Source of the DNA: JAUSFM01 sp964343705
GTDB lineage: Archaea > Nanobdellota > Nanobdellia > Woesearchaeales > UBA12501
Length of the DNA stretch: 5,330 bases
NCBI GenBank assembly: GCA_964343705.1
Contig: CAYFJX010000026.1
Coordinates: 1 to 5,330 of the forward strand
Direction of reading: 5' to 3'
Within the stretch, counting starts at the first letter, position 1; every line of letters starts with the position of its first letter. Made by a program: the position numbers and the translations under genes. Shown here piece by piece: positions 5,305 to 5,330 of the stretch. The notes beneath the pieces were generated by a model. That model searched no databases and had not been told where the DNA came from. It worked only from the letters and a program-made list of their open reading frames with translations.

Positions 5305-5326
5305 ATTAACCACTGTGGTGGTTAAT
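5305..5326. repeat. perfect 9-bp inverted repeat, possible operator
   Basis: ATTAACCAC (5305-5313) and GTGGTTAAT (5318-5326) are exact inverted copies around the 4-nt spacer TGTG. An overlapping alternative pairs CACAGT (5297-5302) with ACTGTG (5312-5317). It lies about 50-75 bp upstream of the TATA box of the acidic gene and at the window edge. It could be a dimeric regulator's operator or a hairpin at the end or start of a gene beyond the window. No T-run follows inside the window. Confidence 0.35.
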
Positions 5327-5330
5327 ATGT

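Noticed and set aside
1..5330. tRNA genes, CRISPR arrays, insertion sequences
   Set aside because: I saw no T-loop/acceptor combination on either strand, no regularly spaced repeats and no transposase fragments.

Overview
The window looks archaeal. Its intergenic spacers carry A-rich BRE-like plus TATA-like boxes. Three of these sit about 26-30 nt upstream of ATG codons, as expected for leaderless or nearly leaderless mRNAs. The genes are compact and AT-rich, and no sigma70-type -35/-10 promoters are evident. Tiny proteins, very short spacers and the gene content fit a small-genome archaeon, possibly of the DPANN type (Woesearchaeota or Pacearchaeota-like). That placement is inference only.

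Left end (1-275): no convincing protein gene. Positions 56-235 fold on paper into one long, closed, branched RNA. A basal composite stem leads to a 17-bp helix, which opens into a three-way junction carrying two strong hairpins. The 92-200 core is about 53% GC, visibly above the flanking genes. I do not recognise the family. It ends just before the promoter of the next gene, so it is either a stand-alone ncRNA (preferred) or a long structured leader.

Positions 276-1367 (+): a CNNM/CorB-CorC family membrane protein (DUF21 transmembrane domain plus CBS pair), probably for Mg2+ transport or sensing, with a strongly basic C-terminal tail. It converges with a minus-strand cluster only 8 nt away.

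Minus-strand cluster, reading leftward: a 73-aa Cys-rich zinc-binding-type protein (4078-3857) with its own promoter; an 87-aa single-pass membrane protein (3815-3552); arginyl-tRNA synthetase argS (3548-1767), only 3 nt later; and a Nudix hydrolase (1756-1376), 10 nt after argS. These probably form one transcription unit, with housekeeping translation and nucleotide clean-up at its distal end.

Right end: an unrecognised soluble 256-aa protein (4922-4152) with its own BRE/TATA. Next to it is a 51-aa hyperacidic protein (5170-5015) with a consensus TATA box, a strong Shine-Dalgarno and a T-rich terminator. The last bases hold a perfect 9-bp inverted repeat of unknown role.

The strongest candidate for something undescribed is the structured RNA beside the CNNM gene. 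The hyperacidic microprotein and the 256-aa orphan come next.
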